Positions 7,338 to 13,598 of a DNA stretch of 13,598 nt are shown here, one piece after another (within the stretch, counting starts at the first letter, position 1; each line of letters begins with the position of its first letter). Both the position numbers and the translations under genes were made by a program. The notes below the pieces were generated by a model. That model did no database searches. It was not told where the DNA came from and saw nothing but the letters and a program-made list of their open reading frames with translations. The stretch covers positions 1-13,598 of the forward strand of contig JAPOXB010000045.1 in the NCBI GenBank assembly GCA_026707335.1. Reading direction: 5' to 3'. The stretch comes from Chloroflexota bacterium (GTDB taxonomy: Bacteria; Chloroflexota; Dehalococcoidia; Bin125).

Positions 7338-7353
7338 CAGGGGGTCACACACC

Positions 7354-8679
7354 ATGGGGAACGCAGCGAGCAACGGCCACGAACCGGCCATCAACGAGGC
7401 GGAGCAACTGCAGTGCCGCTGGGATACGGAGCCGCGCTGGGCGGGCGTCCAGCGCACCTACAGCGCCGCCGACGTGATCAAGCTGCGCGCCAGCCTGACC
7501 ATCGAGCACACGCTGGCGCGGCGGGGCGCGGAGCGGCTCTGGGACCAGCTCAACACCGAGCCGTTCGTGCGCACCTTCGGCGCGCTGACGGGCAACCAGG
7601 CCGTGCAGATGGTGCGGGCCGGCCTGCAGGCCATCTACCTCAGCGGCTGGCAGGTCGCGGCCGACGCCAACCTCGGCGGCCAGACCTACCCCGATCAGAG
7701 CCTCTACCCGGCCAACAGCGTCCCGGCGGTCGTCAAGCGGATCAACAACGCCCTCACGCGGGCCGACCAGATCAGCCGCATCGACGGCCAGAGCCCCGTC
7801 GATTGGTACGCGCCGATCGTGGCCGACGGCGAGGCCGGCTTCGGCGGCCCGCTGCACGCCTTCGAGCTGACCAAGTCGATGATCGAGGCGGGCGCCGCTG
7901 GCGTCCACTTCGAGGATCAGCTGGCGGCCGAGAAGAAGTGCGGCCACATGGGCGGCAAGGTGCTCGTGCCCACGTCGCAGGCGGTGCGCACGCTCAACGC
8001 CGCCCGGCTCGCCGCCGACGTGCTCGACGTGCCCACGCTCGTCTTCGCCCGCACCGACAGCCTCGGCGCGACGCTGCTGACCAACGACATCGACGAGTAC
8101 GACGCCCCCTTCATCACCGGCGAGCGCACCGCCGAGGGCTACTACACGGTGCGCTGCGGCATGGAGCAGGCCATCTCGCGCGGGCTCGCCTACGCCGCCT
8201 ACGCCGACCTTGTCTGGTGCGAGACCGCCACGCCCGACGTCGACGAGGCCAAGGCCTTCGCCGACGCGATCCACGCCGAGTACCCCGGCAAGATGCTGGC
8301 CTACAACTGCTCGCCCTCGTTCAACTGGCGGCGGCACCTCGACGCGAAGTCCATCGCCACCTTCCAGGAGGACATCGCGGCGCTGGGCTACAAGTTCCAG
8401 TTCATCACCCTGGCCGGCTGGCACAACCTCAACCTCGGCTCCTACCACCTGGCCCGCGACTACGCCCGCGAGGGCATGTCGGCCTACGTGGATCTGCAGG
8501 AGCGGGAGTTCGAGGCCGAGGCCGTCGGCTACACCGCGACCAAGCACCAGCACGAGGTCGGCACGGGCTACTTCGACGAGGTGCTGCTCGCCGTCACCGG
8601 CGGCGAATCGTCGACGACCGCGCTCAGCGGCTCGACCGAGGAGGAGCAGTTCCACGCGGCGCCCGCCGCCGCGCGCTAG
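7354..8679 (+). CDS. aceA: isocitrate lyase
   Basis: A 441-residue isocitrate lyase that cleaves isocitrate to glyoxylate and succinate, the first step of the glyoxylate shunt, in the cytoplasm. The protein follows the mycobacterial short (Icl1-type) form almost throughout. The N-terminal WDTEPRW and [10 protein letters not shown] regions are present, as are [13 protein letters not shown] and [10 protein letters not shown]. The catalytic KKCGHMGGK has Cys196. The substrate and metal region NCSPSFNW and the C-terminal [13 protein letters not shown] tail (GSTEEEQF) follow. ATG 7354 is preferred over the in-frame ATG 7315. It has an AGGGGG ribosome site 9 bases upstream, and the protein then starts close to the family start. 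The gene stands alone between its own candidate promoter and a strong terminator, so it is probably a single-gene unit. No malate synthase is in the window. Confidence 0.97.
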   Translation: MGNAASNGHEPAINEAEQLQCRWDTEPRWAGVQRTYSAADVIKLRASLTIEHTLARRGAERLWDQLNTEPFVRTFGALTGNQAVQMVRAGLQAIYLSGWQVAADANLGGQTYPDQSLYPANSVPAVVKRINNALTRADQISRIDGQSPVDWYAPIVADGEAGFGGPLHAFELTKSMIEAGAAGVHFEDQLAAEKKCGHMGGKVLVPTSQAVRTLNAARLAADVLDVPTLVFARTDSLGATLLTNDIDEYDAPFITGERTAEGYYTVRCGMEQAISRGLAYAAYADLVWCETATPDVDEAKAFADAIHAEYPGKMLAYNCSPSFNWRRHLDAKSIATFQEDIAALGYKFQFITLAGWHNLNLGSYHLARDYAREGMSAYVDLQEREFEAEAVGYTATKHQHEVGTGYFDEVLLAVTGGESSTTALSGSTEEEQFHAAPAAAR

Positions 8680-8745
8680 CATCGGCGGCGCGGCCGCCGC
8701 TGAACCCGATGGTTCCCGCTCGCACCCGCCCGCGAGCGACCCCCT

Positions 8746-8783
8746 GAGCGGGGCGGCTCCCCCAAGCCGCCCCGCTCCTTTTT
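8746..8783 (+). terminator. intrinsic terminator after aceA
   Basis: A perfect 12-base-pair stem, GAGCGGGGCGGC (8746-8757) with GCCGCCCCGCTC (8766-8777), closes the 8-base loop TCCCCCAA. One C and then five T residues (8779-8783) follow. It lies 66 bases after the aceA stop and is the clearest Rho-independent terminator in the window. It should isolate aceA from the downstream oxidoreductase gene. Confidence 0.88.
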
Positions 8784-8849
8784 CGCGCGCGGGGGGCCGG
8801 GGGGACGAGCCGCGGCGACCCCGCCCGTGGAGTGAACCAGGAGTCCCCC

Positions 8850-9851
8850 ATGCCCCGCGAAATCCACCTCGTCAACCGCCCCGAGGGCGTGCCCCAGCCC
8901 TCCGACTTCGCCCTCGTGCGCGCGCCCGACCCCGACCCCGGCGAGGGCGACGTGGTGGTGGCCAACCTGTGGATGTCGGTCGATCCGTACATGCGCGGGC
9001 GCATGCGCGACGCGCAGAGCTACGCCGCGCCGTGGCAGCTGAACCACGTCTGCGACGGCCGCGCCGTCGGGCGCGTGCTCGACTCCCGTCACCCCGGCTT
9101 CGCCCCCGGCGACCTGGTCCGCAGCCTCTTCGGCTGGCGCGAGATCTTCGCCGCCCCCGGCGACGCGCTGGAGAAGCTCGACGCCGCCTACCCCCACGCC
9201 CAGCACTACCTCAGCGCATTGGGGGGCACCGGCCTGACCGCCTACATCGGCCTGCTCGACCTCTGCGACCCGCAAGCCGGCGAGACGGTCTTCGTCTCCG
9301 GCGCGGCGGGCGCGGTCGGATCGGTCGCGGGGCAGATCGCGCGCATCCGCGGCTGCCGCGTCGTCGGCAGCGCCGGCAGCGACGCCAAGGTGGCGCTGCT
9401 CGGCGAGGAGTTCGGCTTCGACGCCGGCTTCAACTACAAGCGCGACGACCCGATGGACGCGCTGGCCGACCTCGCGCCGGACGGCGTCGACGTCTACTTC
9501 GACAACGTCGGCGGCCGCCACCTCGAGGCGGCGCTGGACCACATGAACGACTTCGGGCGCATCTGCGCTTGCGGCTCCATCTCGCGCTACAACGACGCCG
9601 AGCCCGCGCCGGGTCCGGCCAACATCTTCCAGGTGGTGCCGAAGCGGCTGCAGATGCGGGGCTTCATCGTCACCGACCACCTCGACCGCCTGCCCCAGTT
9701 CGAGGCCGACGTGAAGGGCTGGATCGCGTCGGGCGACCTCCGAGTGGAGGAGACGGTCGTGGACGGGCTGGAGAGCGCGGTCGAGGCGTTCCTCGGCCTC
9801 TTCCGGGGCGAGAACACCGGCAAGATGCTGGTTCGCCTCGCCAGCGGGTGA
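8850..9851 (+). CDS. NADP-dependent oxidoreductase, medium-chain family (CurA / prostaglandin reductase type)
   Basis: A 333-residue zinc-independent medium-chain dehydrogenase/reductase, resembling E. coli CurA (YncB) and leukotriene B4 12-hydroxydehydrogenase throughout. The family signature SVDPYMRGRM is at 43-52, the nucleotide-binding loop AAGAVG at 152-157, YFDNVGG mid-protein, and the closing GLFRGENTGKMLVRLA. These enzymes use NADPH to reduce the C=C bond of alpha,beta-unsaturated ketones or aldehydes in the cytoplasm. The true substrate cannot be read from sequence. AGGAG (8839-8843) sits 6 bases before ATG 8850, so the in-frame GTG at 8832 is rejected. The GC-rich gap before it, after the aceA terminator, must hold its promoter, but I cannot identify one. 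It converges on the ABC permease gene with a 10-base gap, so no shared regulation is implied. Confidence 0.9.
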   Translation: MPREIHLVNRPEGVPQPSDFALVRAPDPDPGEGDVVVANLWMSVDPYMRGRMRDAQSYAAPWQLNHVCDGRAVGRVLDSRHPGFAPGDLVRSLFGWREIFAAPGDALEKLDAAYPHAQHYLSALGGTGLTAYIGLLDLCDPQAGETVFVSGAAGAVGSVAGQIARIRGCRVVGSAGSDAKVALLGEEFGFDAGFNYKRDDPMDALADLAPDGVDVYFDNVGGRHLEAALDHMNDFGRICACGSISRYNDAEPAPGPANIFQVVPKRLQMRGFIVTDHLDRLPQFEADVKGWIASGDLRVEETVVDGLESAVEAFLGLFRGENTGKMLVRLASG

Positions 9852-9861
9852 GACGGGGAAC

Positions 9862-10623
9862 TCAGCGGGCGCGGAAGCGCAGGGCCAGCATCGCCAGGGT
9901 GGCCGTGACGGCGCCCAGCCCCGCCACCGCCGCCACCGCGTAGGCCAGGTCGGCCGCGTCCCAGCCCTCCAGGATCAGGCTGCGCATGCCGCCCAGGAGG
10001 TAGGTCACGGGGTTGACCTCGGCCACGGCCCGCATCCAGGGCTCGAACACGTCGATCGGCGTGAACGCCGGCGAGAGGAAGAGCAGCGGGAAGAAGAGCA
10101 GCACCCCCAGCTGCGCCGCCTGCGGGTTGCCGCTGCGCAGGGAGATCGCCATCCCAATCCCCGAGTAGGCCGCGCCGAAGGCGCCCATCAGCAGCAGCAG
10201 CACGACGGCCCCCGCGACCCCCGTCTCCAGCGGCGATCCGATCGCGAGGCCGATGGGCAGGATCACCGCCGAGATGACCATCGAGCGCACGGCGTCGGCC
10301 AGCAGCCGGCTCAGCAGCAGCGCGACGCGCGGCGCCGGCGTCAGCAGCAGCTTGTCGAAGTAGCCCCGCTCGATGTCCATCACGATGACGATGCCCGACA
10401 CGGCGGCGACGCCGGCGACCGCCTGCGTCATCGCCACGGGCACCTGGAAGCCCGTGTAGTTCGTCACGCCGAAGGCGTCCGGCGCGATCTGGTTGATCGC
10501 CCCGATGATCACCGCCAGGAAGAAGAGCGGGATCAGCAGGTTTGGCAACTCGACCTCCGGCTGCCGCACCGACTCGCGCAGCGCCCGCAGGACCAGGTAG
10601 TACGTCGCTCTGGCCGTTCGCAT
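9862..10623 (-). CDS. ABC-2 type transporter permease (DrrB-like)
   Basis: A 253-residue integral membrane protein with about six hydrophobic segments (near 28-44, 62-82, 113-130, 137-160, 170-188 and 226-248). DIERGYFDKLLLTPAPR (83-99) is the cytoplasmic coupling region typical of ABC-2 and DrrB permeases. FLSPAFTP and VAEVNPVTYLL near the C-terminal third are also family hallmarks. It should dimerise and export a lipophilic substrate, such as a drug, glycolipid or secondary metabolite, when paired with the ATPase encoded just upstream on the same strand. Its ATG (complement of 10621-10623) overlaps the ATPase stop by one base (TGATG), so the two are translationally coupled. The substrate cannot be inferred: no biosynthetic genes are adjacent. 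Confidence 0.9.
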   Translation of the reverse strand: MRTARATYYLVLRALRESVRQPEVELPNLLIPLFFLAVIIGAINQIAPDAFGVTNYTGFQVPVAMTQAVAGVAAVSGIVIVMDIERGYFDKLLLTPAPRVALLLSRLLADAVRSMVISAVILPIGLAIGSPLETGVAGAVVLLLLMGAFGAAYSGIGMAISLRSGNPQAAQLGVLLFFPLLFLSPAFTPIDVFEPWMRAVAEVNPVTYLLGGMRSLILEGWDAADLAYAVAAVAGLGAVTATLAMLALRFRAR

Positions 10624-11615
10624 CAGTCGGCCCTCTCTTCACCCGCGTCATCGACCTGCAGATAGTGACCCGTCGCGCGCAGGAAGACGTCGTCCAGCGT
10701 CGGCTGCGCCAGCGTGATCGATGTGAACGGCGCCGCCGCGTCGTCGAGCAGTCGCACGATCCGCGCCACGGCCGCACCGCCGTCGGCGACATAAACAGCG
10801 GCGCTGTTCTCCGTCACGCGGACGTCCGCCACGCCGGCCAGGCCGCGCGCGACCTCGGCGGCCCGGCGCGCGTCCTCCGGCGCCGCGACCTGCACCGTCA
10901 CGACGTCCGTGCCGATCTCCGCCTTCAGTTCAGCCGGCGAGCCCTCGGCCACGATCTCCCCGGCGTCGAGGATGGCGATGCGATGCGCCAGCCGGTCGGC
11001 CTCCTCCAGGTACTGCGTCGTCAGGAAGAACGTCACCCGGTCCTCCTGGTTGAGCCGCTCGATGTAGCGCCAGATGGTGTCCCGCGCGATCGGGTCCAGC
11101 CCGGTCGTCGGCTCGTCCAGGAACACGATCGACGGGGCGTGGATCAGCGCCGAGGCCAAGTCGAGGCGGCGCTTCATGCCGCCCGAGTAGGTGCGAATGG
11201 GCCGCTCGGCGTCGCCCGCGAGATCGACCAACTCCAGCAGTTCCGCCACCCGCCGCCGCACCTGGGCGCCGCCCATCCCGTAGAGCCGTCCCTGGAGCAG
11301 CAGCAGCTCCGCGCCCGTCTGCAGGTCGTCGAGGCCGGCCTCCTGCAGCGCGACGCCGATGCGCTCCCGCACCCGCCCCGCGTCGCGGCGGATGTCCAGC
11401 CCGGCGATGCGGCCCCCGCCGGCCGTGGGGGCCAGCAGCGTCGTCAGGATGCGGATCGTGGTGCTCTTGCCCGAGCCGTTCTGCCCCAGGAAGCCGAAGA
11501 TCTCCCCCTCCTCGACGGAGAGGTCGATGCCGTTGAGCGCCCGGACGCCCCGCTCGTACTCCTTGACCAGGCCCTCGGCCTCGATCACGGCGATGGCGCA
11601 CCCCCGTTCCTTCAC
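10623..11615 (-). CDS. ABC transporter ATP-binding protein (DrrA-like)
   Basis: A 330-residue ATPase. Walker A is GQNGSGKST (44-52), Q-loop Gln91, signature YSGGMKRR (143-150) and Walker B IVFLDEPT (163-170), followed by a DrrA-type C-terminal domain from about 225. The H-loop position is Gln (LTTQYLEEAD, Gln201), which I recall as common in DrrA-type exporters, rather than the usual His. It energises export by the DrrB-like permease with which it overlaps by one base. The frame opens with GTG 11615, but no strong ribosome site is visible there. An internal GTG at 11588 would give MIEAEGLVKEYERG, a more family-like N-terminus nine residues shorter, so the start is uncertain. The gene is divergent from ilvD across a 113-base gap. 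Confidence 0.92.
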   Translation of the reverse strand: MKERGCAIAVIEAEGLVKEYERGVRALNGIDLSVEEGEIFGFLGQNGSGKSTTIRILTTLLAPTAGGGRIAGLDIRRDAGRVRERIGVALQEAGLDDLQTGAELLLLQGRLYGMGGAQVRRRVAELLELVDLAGDAERPIRTYSGGMKRRLDLASALIHAPSIVFLDEPTTGLDPIARDTIWRYIERLNQEDRVTFFLTTQYLEEADRLAHRIAILDAGEIVAEGSPAELKAEIGTDVVTVQVAAPEDARRAAEVARGLAGVADVRVTENSAAVYVADGGAAVARIVRLLDDAAAPFTSITLAQPTLDDVFLRATGHYLQVDDAGEERAD

Positions 11616-11638
11616 TCTGCCGGACCACGCGCTCGGAT

Positions 11639-11674
11639 CCCGCGGAACGTGCGTCGCGGGTACGCTAGCCTCCC
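11639..11674. promoter_or_regulatory. candidate control region between the ABC operon and ilvD
   Basis: The divergent gap (11616-11728) contains CCCGCG (11639-11644), exactly inverted as CGCGGG (11655-11660) around 10 bases. This is followed at once by TACGCT (11661-11666) and TAGCCT (11666-11671), both fitting TAnnnT -10 elements for ilvD. No clear -35 is present. The inverted repeat could be an operator or just GC-rich chance. Confidence 0.25.
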
Positions 11675-11728
11675 CAGCCGCCCCATTCCGCGCGCCCCGA
11701 CACAGAGGCGCGCAGCGCGGAGAGCCCC

Positions 11729-13402
11729 ATGTCCCTCGATCCCCGCCACCGCAGCCGCGTCCTCGTCGATGGGCCGGGCCGCGCGCCCGCGCGGTCGCAG
11801 CTCAAGTCCGTCGGCTTCACCAGCGAAGACCTGCAGAAGCCGCTCGTCATGGTGGCCCACTGCTGGGTCGGCACGATGCCCTGCAACTTCGGCCACCGCG
11901 AACTGGCGGCCGACGTCGCGGCCGGCATCCGCGCCGCCGGCGGCACGCCGATGGAGGTCAACACTGTCGCCATCAGCGACGGCATCAGCATGGGCACGGA
12001 GGGCATGAAGGCCTCCCTCGTCAGCCGGGAGCTGATCGCCGACTCGATCGAGTTGGCGGCGATCGGCTACTCGTTCGACGCCGTCGTCGTCATCGTCGGC
12101 TGCGACAAGACGATCCCCGCCGGCGCGATGGCCGTCGCGCGGCTCAACCTGCCGGGGCTGGTGCTCTACTCGGGCTCCATCGCCCCCGGCCGCTACAAGG
12201 GCCGCGACCTCACGATCCAGGACGTCTTCGAGGGCGTCGGCGAGGAGGCGGCCGGCAAGATCACGACCGAGGAACTGACCGCCATCGAGGACGCGGCCTG
12301 CCCCGGCGCGGGCGCCTGCGGCGCGCAGTACACCGCCAACACGATGGCCACCACGCTGGAGTTCCTCGGCATCTCGCCGATGGGCAGCGCCACCGTCGGC
12401 GCGACCGACGATCGCAAGGGCGGCGTCGCCGAGCGGGCCGGCGCGCTCGTCATGGACGTGCTGCGCGAGGGCCGCCGGCCCAGCGACGTCCTCACCCGCG
12501 AGTCCTTCGAGAACGGCATCATGTGCGTCGCCTCGACGGGCGGCTCGACCAACGCCGTCCTGCACCTGCTCGCGATCGCCGCCGAGGCCGGCGTGCCGCT
12601 GGAGATCGACGACTTCGACCGGATCAGCGAGGCCACCCCCCTCGTCGGCGACCTGCGCCCCGGCGGCCGCTACGTGGCGCTGGACATGGACCGCGCCGGC
12701 GGCACGCCCCTGCTCGCCAAGCGCCTGATCGAGGCCGGCAAGCTGCACGGCGACGCCATGACCGTCACCGGCCGCACCCTGGCCGAGGAGGCGGCGGAGG
12801 CCGCGGAAGCCCCCGGCCAGGACGTCATCCTGCCCGCCGAGCGGGCGCTCAAGCCGACCGGCGGGCTGGTCATCCTCAGGGGCTCGCTCGCGCCGGAGGG
12901 CTGCGTCGTCAAGGTCGCGGGCTACGAGCGCCGCACGCACCGCGGTCCGGCCCGCGTCTTCGAGCGCGAGGAGGACGCCTTCGAGGCCGTGTCGCGCAAC
13001 GCGATCGTGCCCGGCGACGTCGTCGTGATCCGCAACGAGGGGCCCCGCGGCGGCCCCGGCATGCGCGAGATGCTGGGCGTCACCGGCGCGCTCGTCGGCG
13101 CGGGGCTTGGCGGCAGCGTCGCCCTGCTCACCGACGGCCGCTTCAGCGGCGCCACGCGCGGACTGATGGCGGGGCACGTCGCGCCCGAGGCGGCCGTCGG
13201 CGGCCCCATCGCCGCCGTCCGCGACGGCGACACGATCTCCTTCGACATCACGAACCGCCGCCTCGATCTCGAGATCTCCGACGAGGAGATGCAGCGACGG
13301 CTGGCCGGCTGGCAAGCGCCGCCGCCGCGCTACCGGCGGGGCGTCTTCGCCAAGTACGCGCAGACGGTCTCGGGCGCCGAGCGCGGCGCGGTGACCAGCT
13401 GA
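11729..13402 (+). CDS. ilvD: dihydroxy-acid dehydratase
   Basis: A 557-residue cytoplasmic Fe-S dehydratase of normal length. It converts 2,3-dihydroxy-isovalerate and 2,3-dihydroxy-3-methylvalerate to 2-oxoisovalerate and 2-oxo-3-methylvalerate in valine, isoleucine and (indirectly) leucine synthesis. Three conserved cysteines fit a cluster-ligand set: Cys52 in TMPCNF, Cys125 in GCDKT and Cys197 in [14 protein letters not shown]. Asp126 and Lys127 match the Mg2+ site. ISDGISMG (82-89), [14 protein letters not shown] and [13 protein letters not shown] are family signatures. The KTIP motif is followed by Ala131 where many homologues have Gly. ATG 11729 has GGAG 6 bases upstream. A sugar-acid dehydratase (Edd or xylonate type) is possible because the superfamily is shared, but GSIAPG and the overall length favour IlvD. 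Its products are substrates of the branched-chain dehydrogenase encoded at 3952-7198. Confidence 0.95.
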   Translation: MSLDPRHRSRVLVDGPGRAPARSQLKSVGFTSEDLQKPLVMVAHCWVGTMPCNFGHRELAADVAAGIRAAGGTPMEVNTVAISDGISMGTEGMKASLVSRELIADSIELAAIGYSFDAVVVIVGCDKTIPAGAMAVARLNLPGLVLYSGSIAPGRYKGRDLTIQDVFEGVGEEAAGKITTEELTAIEDAACPGAGACGAQYTANTMATTLEFLGISPMGSATVGATDDRKGGVAERAGALVMDVLREGRRPSDVLTRESFENGIMCVASTGGSTNAVLHLLAIAAEAGVPLEIDDFDRISEATPLVGDLRPGGRYVALDMDRAGGTPLLAKRLIEAGKLHGDAMTVTGRTLAEEAAEAAEAPGQDVILPAERALKPTGGLVILRGSLAPEGCVVKVAGYERRTHRGPARVFEREEDAFEAVSRNAIVPGDVVVIRNEGPRGGPGMREMLGVTGALVGAGLGGSVALLTDGRFSGATRGLMAGHVAPEAAVGGPIAAVRDGDTISFDITNRRLDLEISDEEMQRRLAGWQAPPPRYRRGVFAKYAQTVSGAERGAVTS

Positions 13403-13418
13403 GCACGCCCGCGCGCAA

Positions 13419-13447
13419 TTGAAGCCCTCCACCGGCCTCGATATGGT
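13419..13447 (+). promoter_or_regulatory. candidate promoter for the right-edge gene
   Basis: TTGAAG (13419-13424), a 17-base spacer and TATGGT (13442-13447) give a sigma70-like promoter with ideal spacing and 4 of 6 consensus matches in each box. It lies in a locally AT-richer stretch 17 bases after the ilvD stop. A start point near 13454 would give a leader of about 66 bases before ATG 13520. Confidence 0.45.
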
Positions 13448-13454
13448 CGTTTCA

Positions 13455-13478
13455 GGGGTTGCTCCAGGGTGTAACCCC
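13455..13478. repeat. 24-base imperfect palindrome, candidate operator or leader hairpin
   Basis: GGGGTTGCTCCA is followed directly by GGGTGTAACCCC. The two 12-base halves match as inverted repeats at 9 of 12 positions, including a perfect outer GGGGTT/AACCCC. It begins just downstream of the predicted start point of the candidate promoter at 13419-13447, where a bound repressor or an RNA hairpin could block expression of the next gene. Confidence 0.4.
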
Positions 13479-13519
13479 GGGCGCGCGACCCGCGAGCCCC
13501 CGCGATGTGAAGTGTGCGC

Positions 13520-13598
13520 ATGACCGCCTCGCCGCCGATCGCTCCGATCCGCCTCAGCCCGCGTGCGATGGCGGTCGCGCTGCTGCTGGCCTGGCTCC
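13520..13598 (+). CDS. N-terminus of an unidentified membrane or exported protein, cut by window edge
   Basis: Only 26 codons are visible, starting at ATG 13520. A short Pro/Ser/Ile-rich lead with Arg11 and Arg15 is followed from residue 16 by a hydrophobic run (AMAVALLLAWL) that continues to the edge. This looks like a signal peptide or first transmembrane helix. The frame is open to the window end. GTG 13514 and ATG 13568 are alternative in-frame starts, and the ribosome site is weak (TGAAG at 13508-13512). A candidate promoter and palindrome upstream support a real gene here. No family can be named from so little sequence. Confidence 0.5.
   Translation, partial: MTASPPIAPIRLSPRAMAVALLLAWL

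Noticed and set aside
7315..7353. ATG 7315 as the aceA start
   Set aside because: It adds 13 Arg-rich residues, has no ribosome site, and spans the leader stem-loop. ATG 7354 has AGGGGG upstream and a family-like N-terminus.
8784..8830. G-rich tract after the aceA terminator as a G-quadruplex or regulatory element
   Set aside because: G runs are common in this GC-rich background and there is no conserved arrangement or gene placement to support a function.
11359..13422. 687-codon plus-strand frame across the ABC ATPase and ilvD, and a 606-codon minus-strand frame at 11612-13432
   Set aside because: Both overlap well-identified genes in other frames and translate to Arg/Gly/Pro-rich sequence with no recognisable domain.
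1..13598. CRISPR array, tRNA, insertion sequence, prophage or defence system
   Set aside because: No regularly spaced repeats, cloverleaf-like sequence, transposase, integrase or defence-type domain was seen. All identified genes are metabolic or transport genes.

Overview
The window is very GC-rich (by eye about 70% or more; not counted), densely packed with metabolic genes, and uses GTG as well as ATG starts behind strong GGAGG-type ribosome sites. The isocitrate lyase resembles mycobacterial Icl. Together with the DrrAB-type transporter and the style of the dihydroxy-acid dehydratase, this suggests a high-GC actinomycete (perhaps a Thermoleophilia-like lineage) or a Chloroflexota relative. 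The phylum is an inference. I see no mobile element, CRISPR array, tRNA or rRNA.

Layout. (1) Bases 1-2485 hold the end of one 2-oxoacid dehydrogenase cluster: a 5'-truncated E2 acyltransferase and an E3 dihydrolipoyl dehydrogenase, one base apart. (2) Bases 2529-7198 hold a second, complete cluster in the order E3, E1alpha, E1beta, E2. This matches the lpdV-bkdAA-bkdAB-bkdB order of Bacillus and has branched-chain-type E1 motifs. (3) Bases 7199-7353 are an AT-richer control region with a candidate promoter, a split dyad and a stem-loop next to the ribosome site. They precede aceA (isocitrate lyase), which is followed by a clear intrinsic terminator. (4) Next is a CurA/PTGR-type NADP-dependent oxidoreductase. 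It converges, with a 10-base gap, on a leftward two-gene DrrAB-type ABC export operon. (5) ilvD (dihydroxy-acid dehydratase) is divergent from that operon. (6) The right edge holds a candidate promoter, a 24-base imperfect palindrome, and the first 26 codons of a probable membrane or exported protein.

How the genes fit together. DHAD (ilvD) makes the 2-oxoacids that a branched-chain dehydrogenase oxidises to branched acyl-CoAs. Those acyl-CoAs feed branched fatty acids or are degraded to acetyl-CoA and propionyl-CoA. The upstream E2 looks pyruvate-dehydrogenase-like and would also make acetyl-CoA. Isocitrate lyase lets acetyl-CoA be used for growth through the glyoxylate shunt; malate synthase is not in the window. 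The region is therefore a central-carbon and acyl-CoA neighbourhood. I do not see a convincing new biological system. The items most worth a second look are the doubled dehydrogenase cluster with adjacent E3 genes, the aceA leader, and the palindrome at the right edge.
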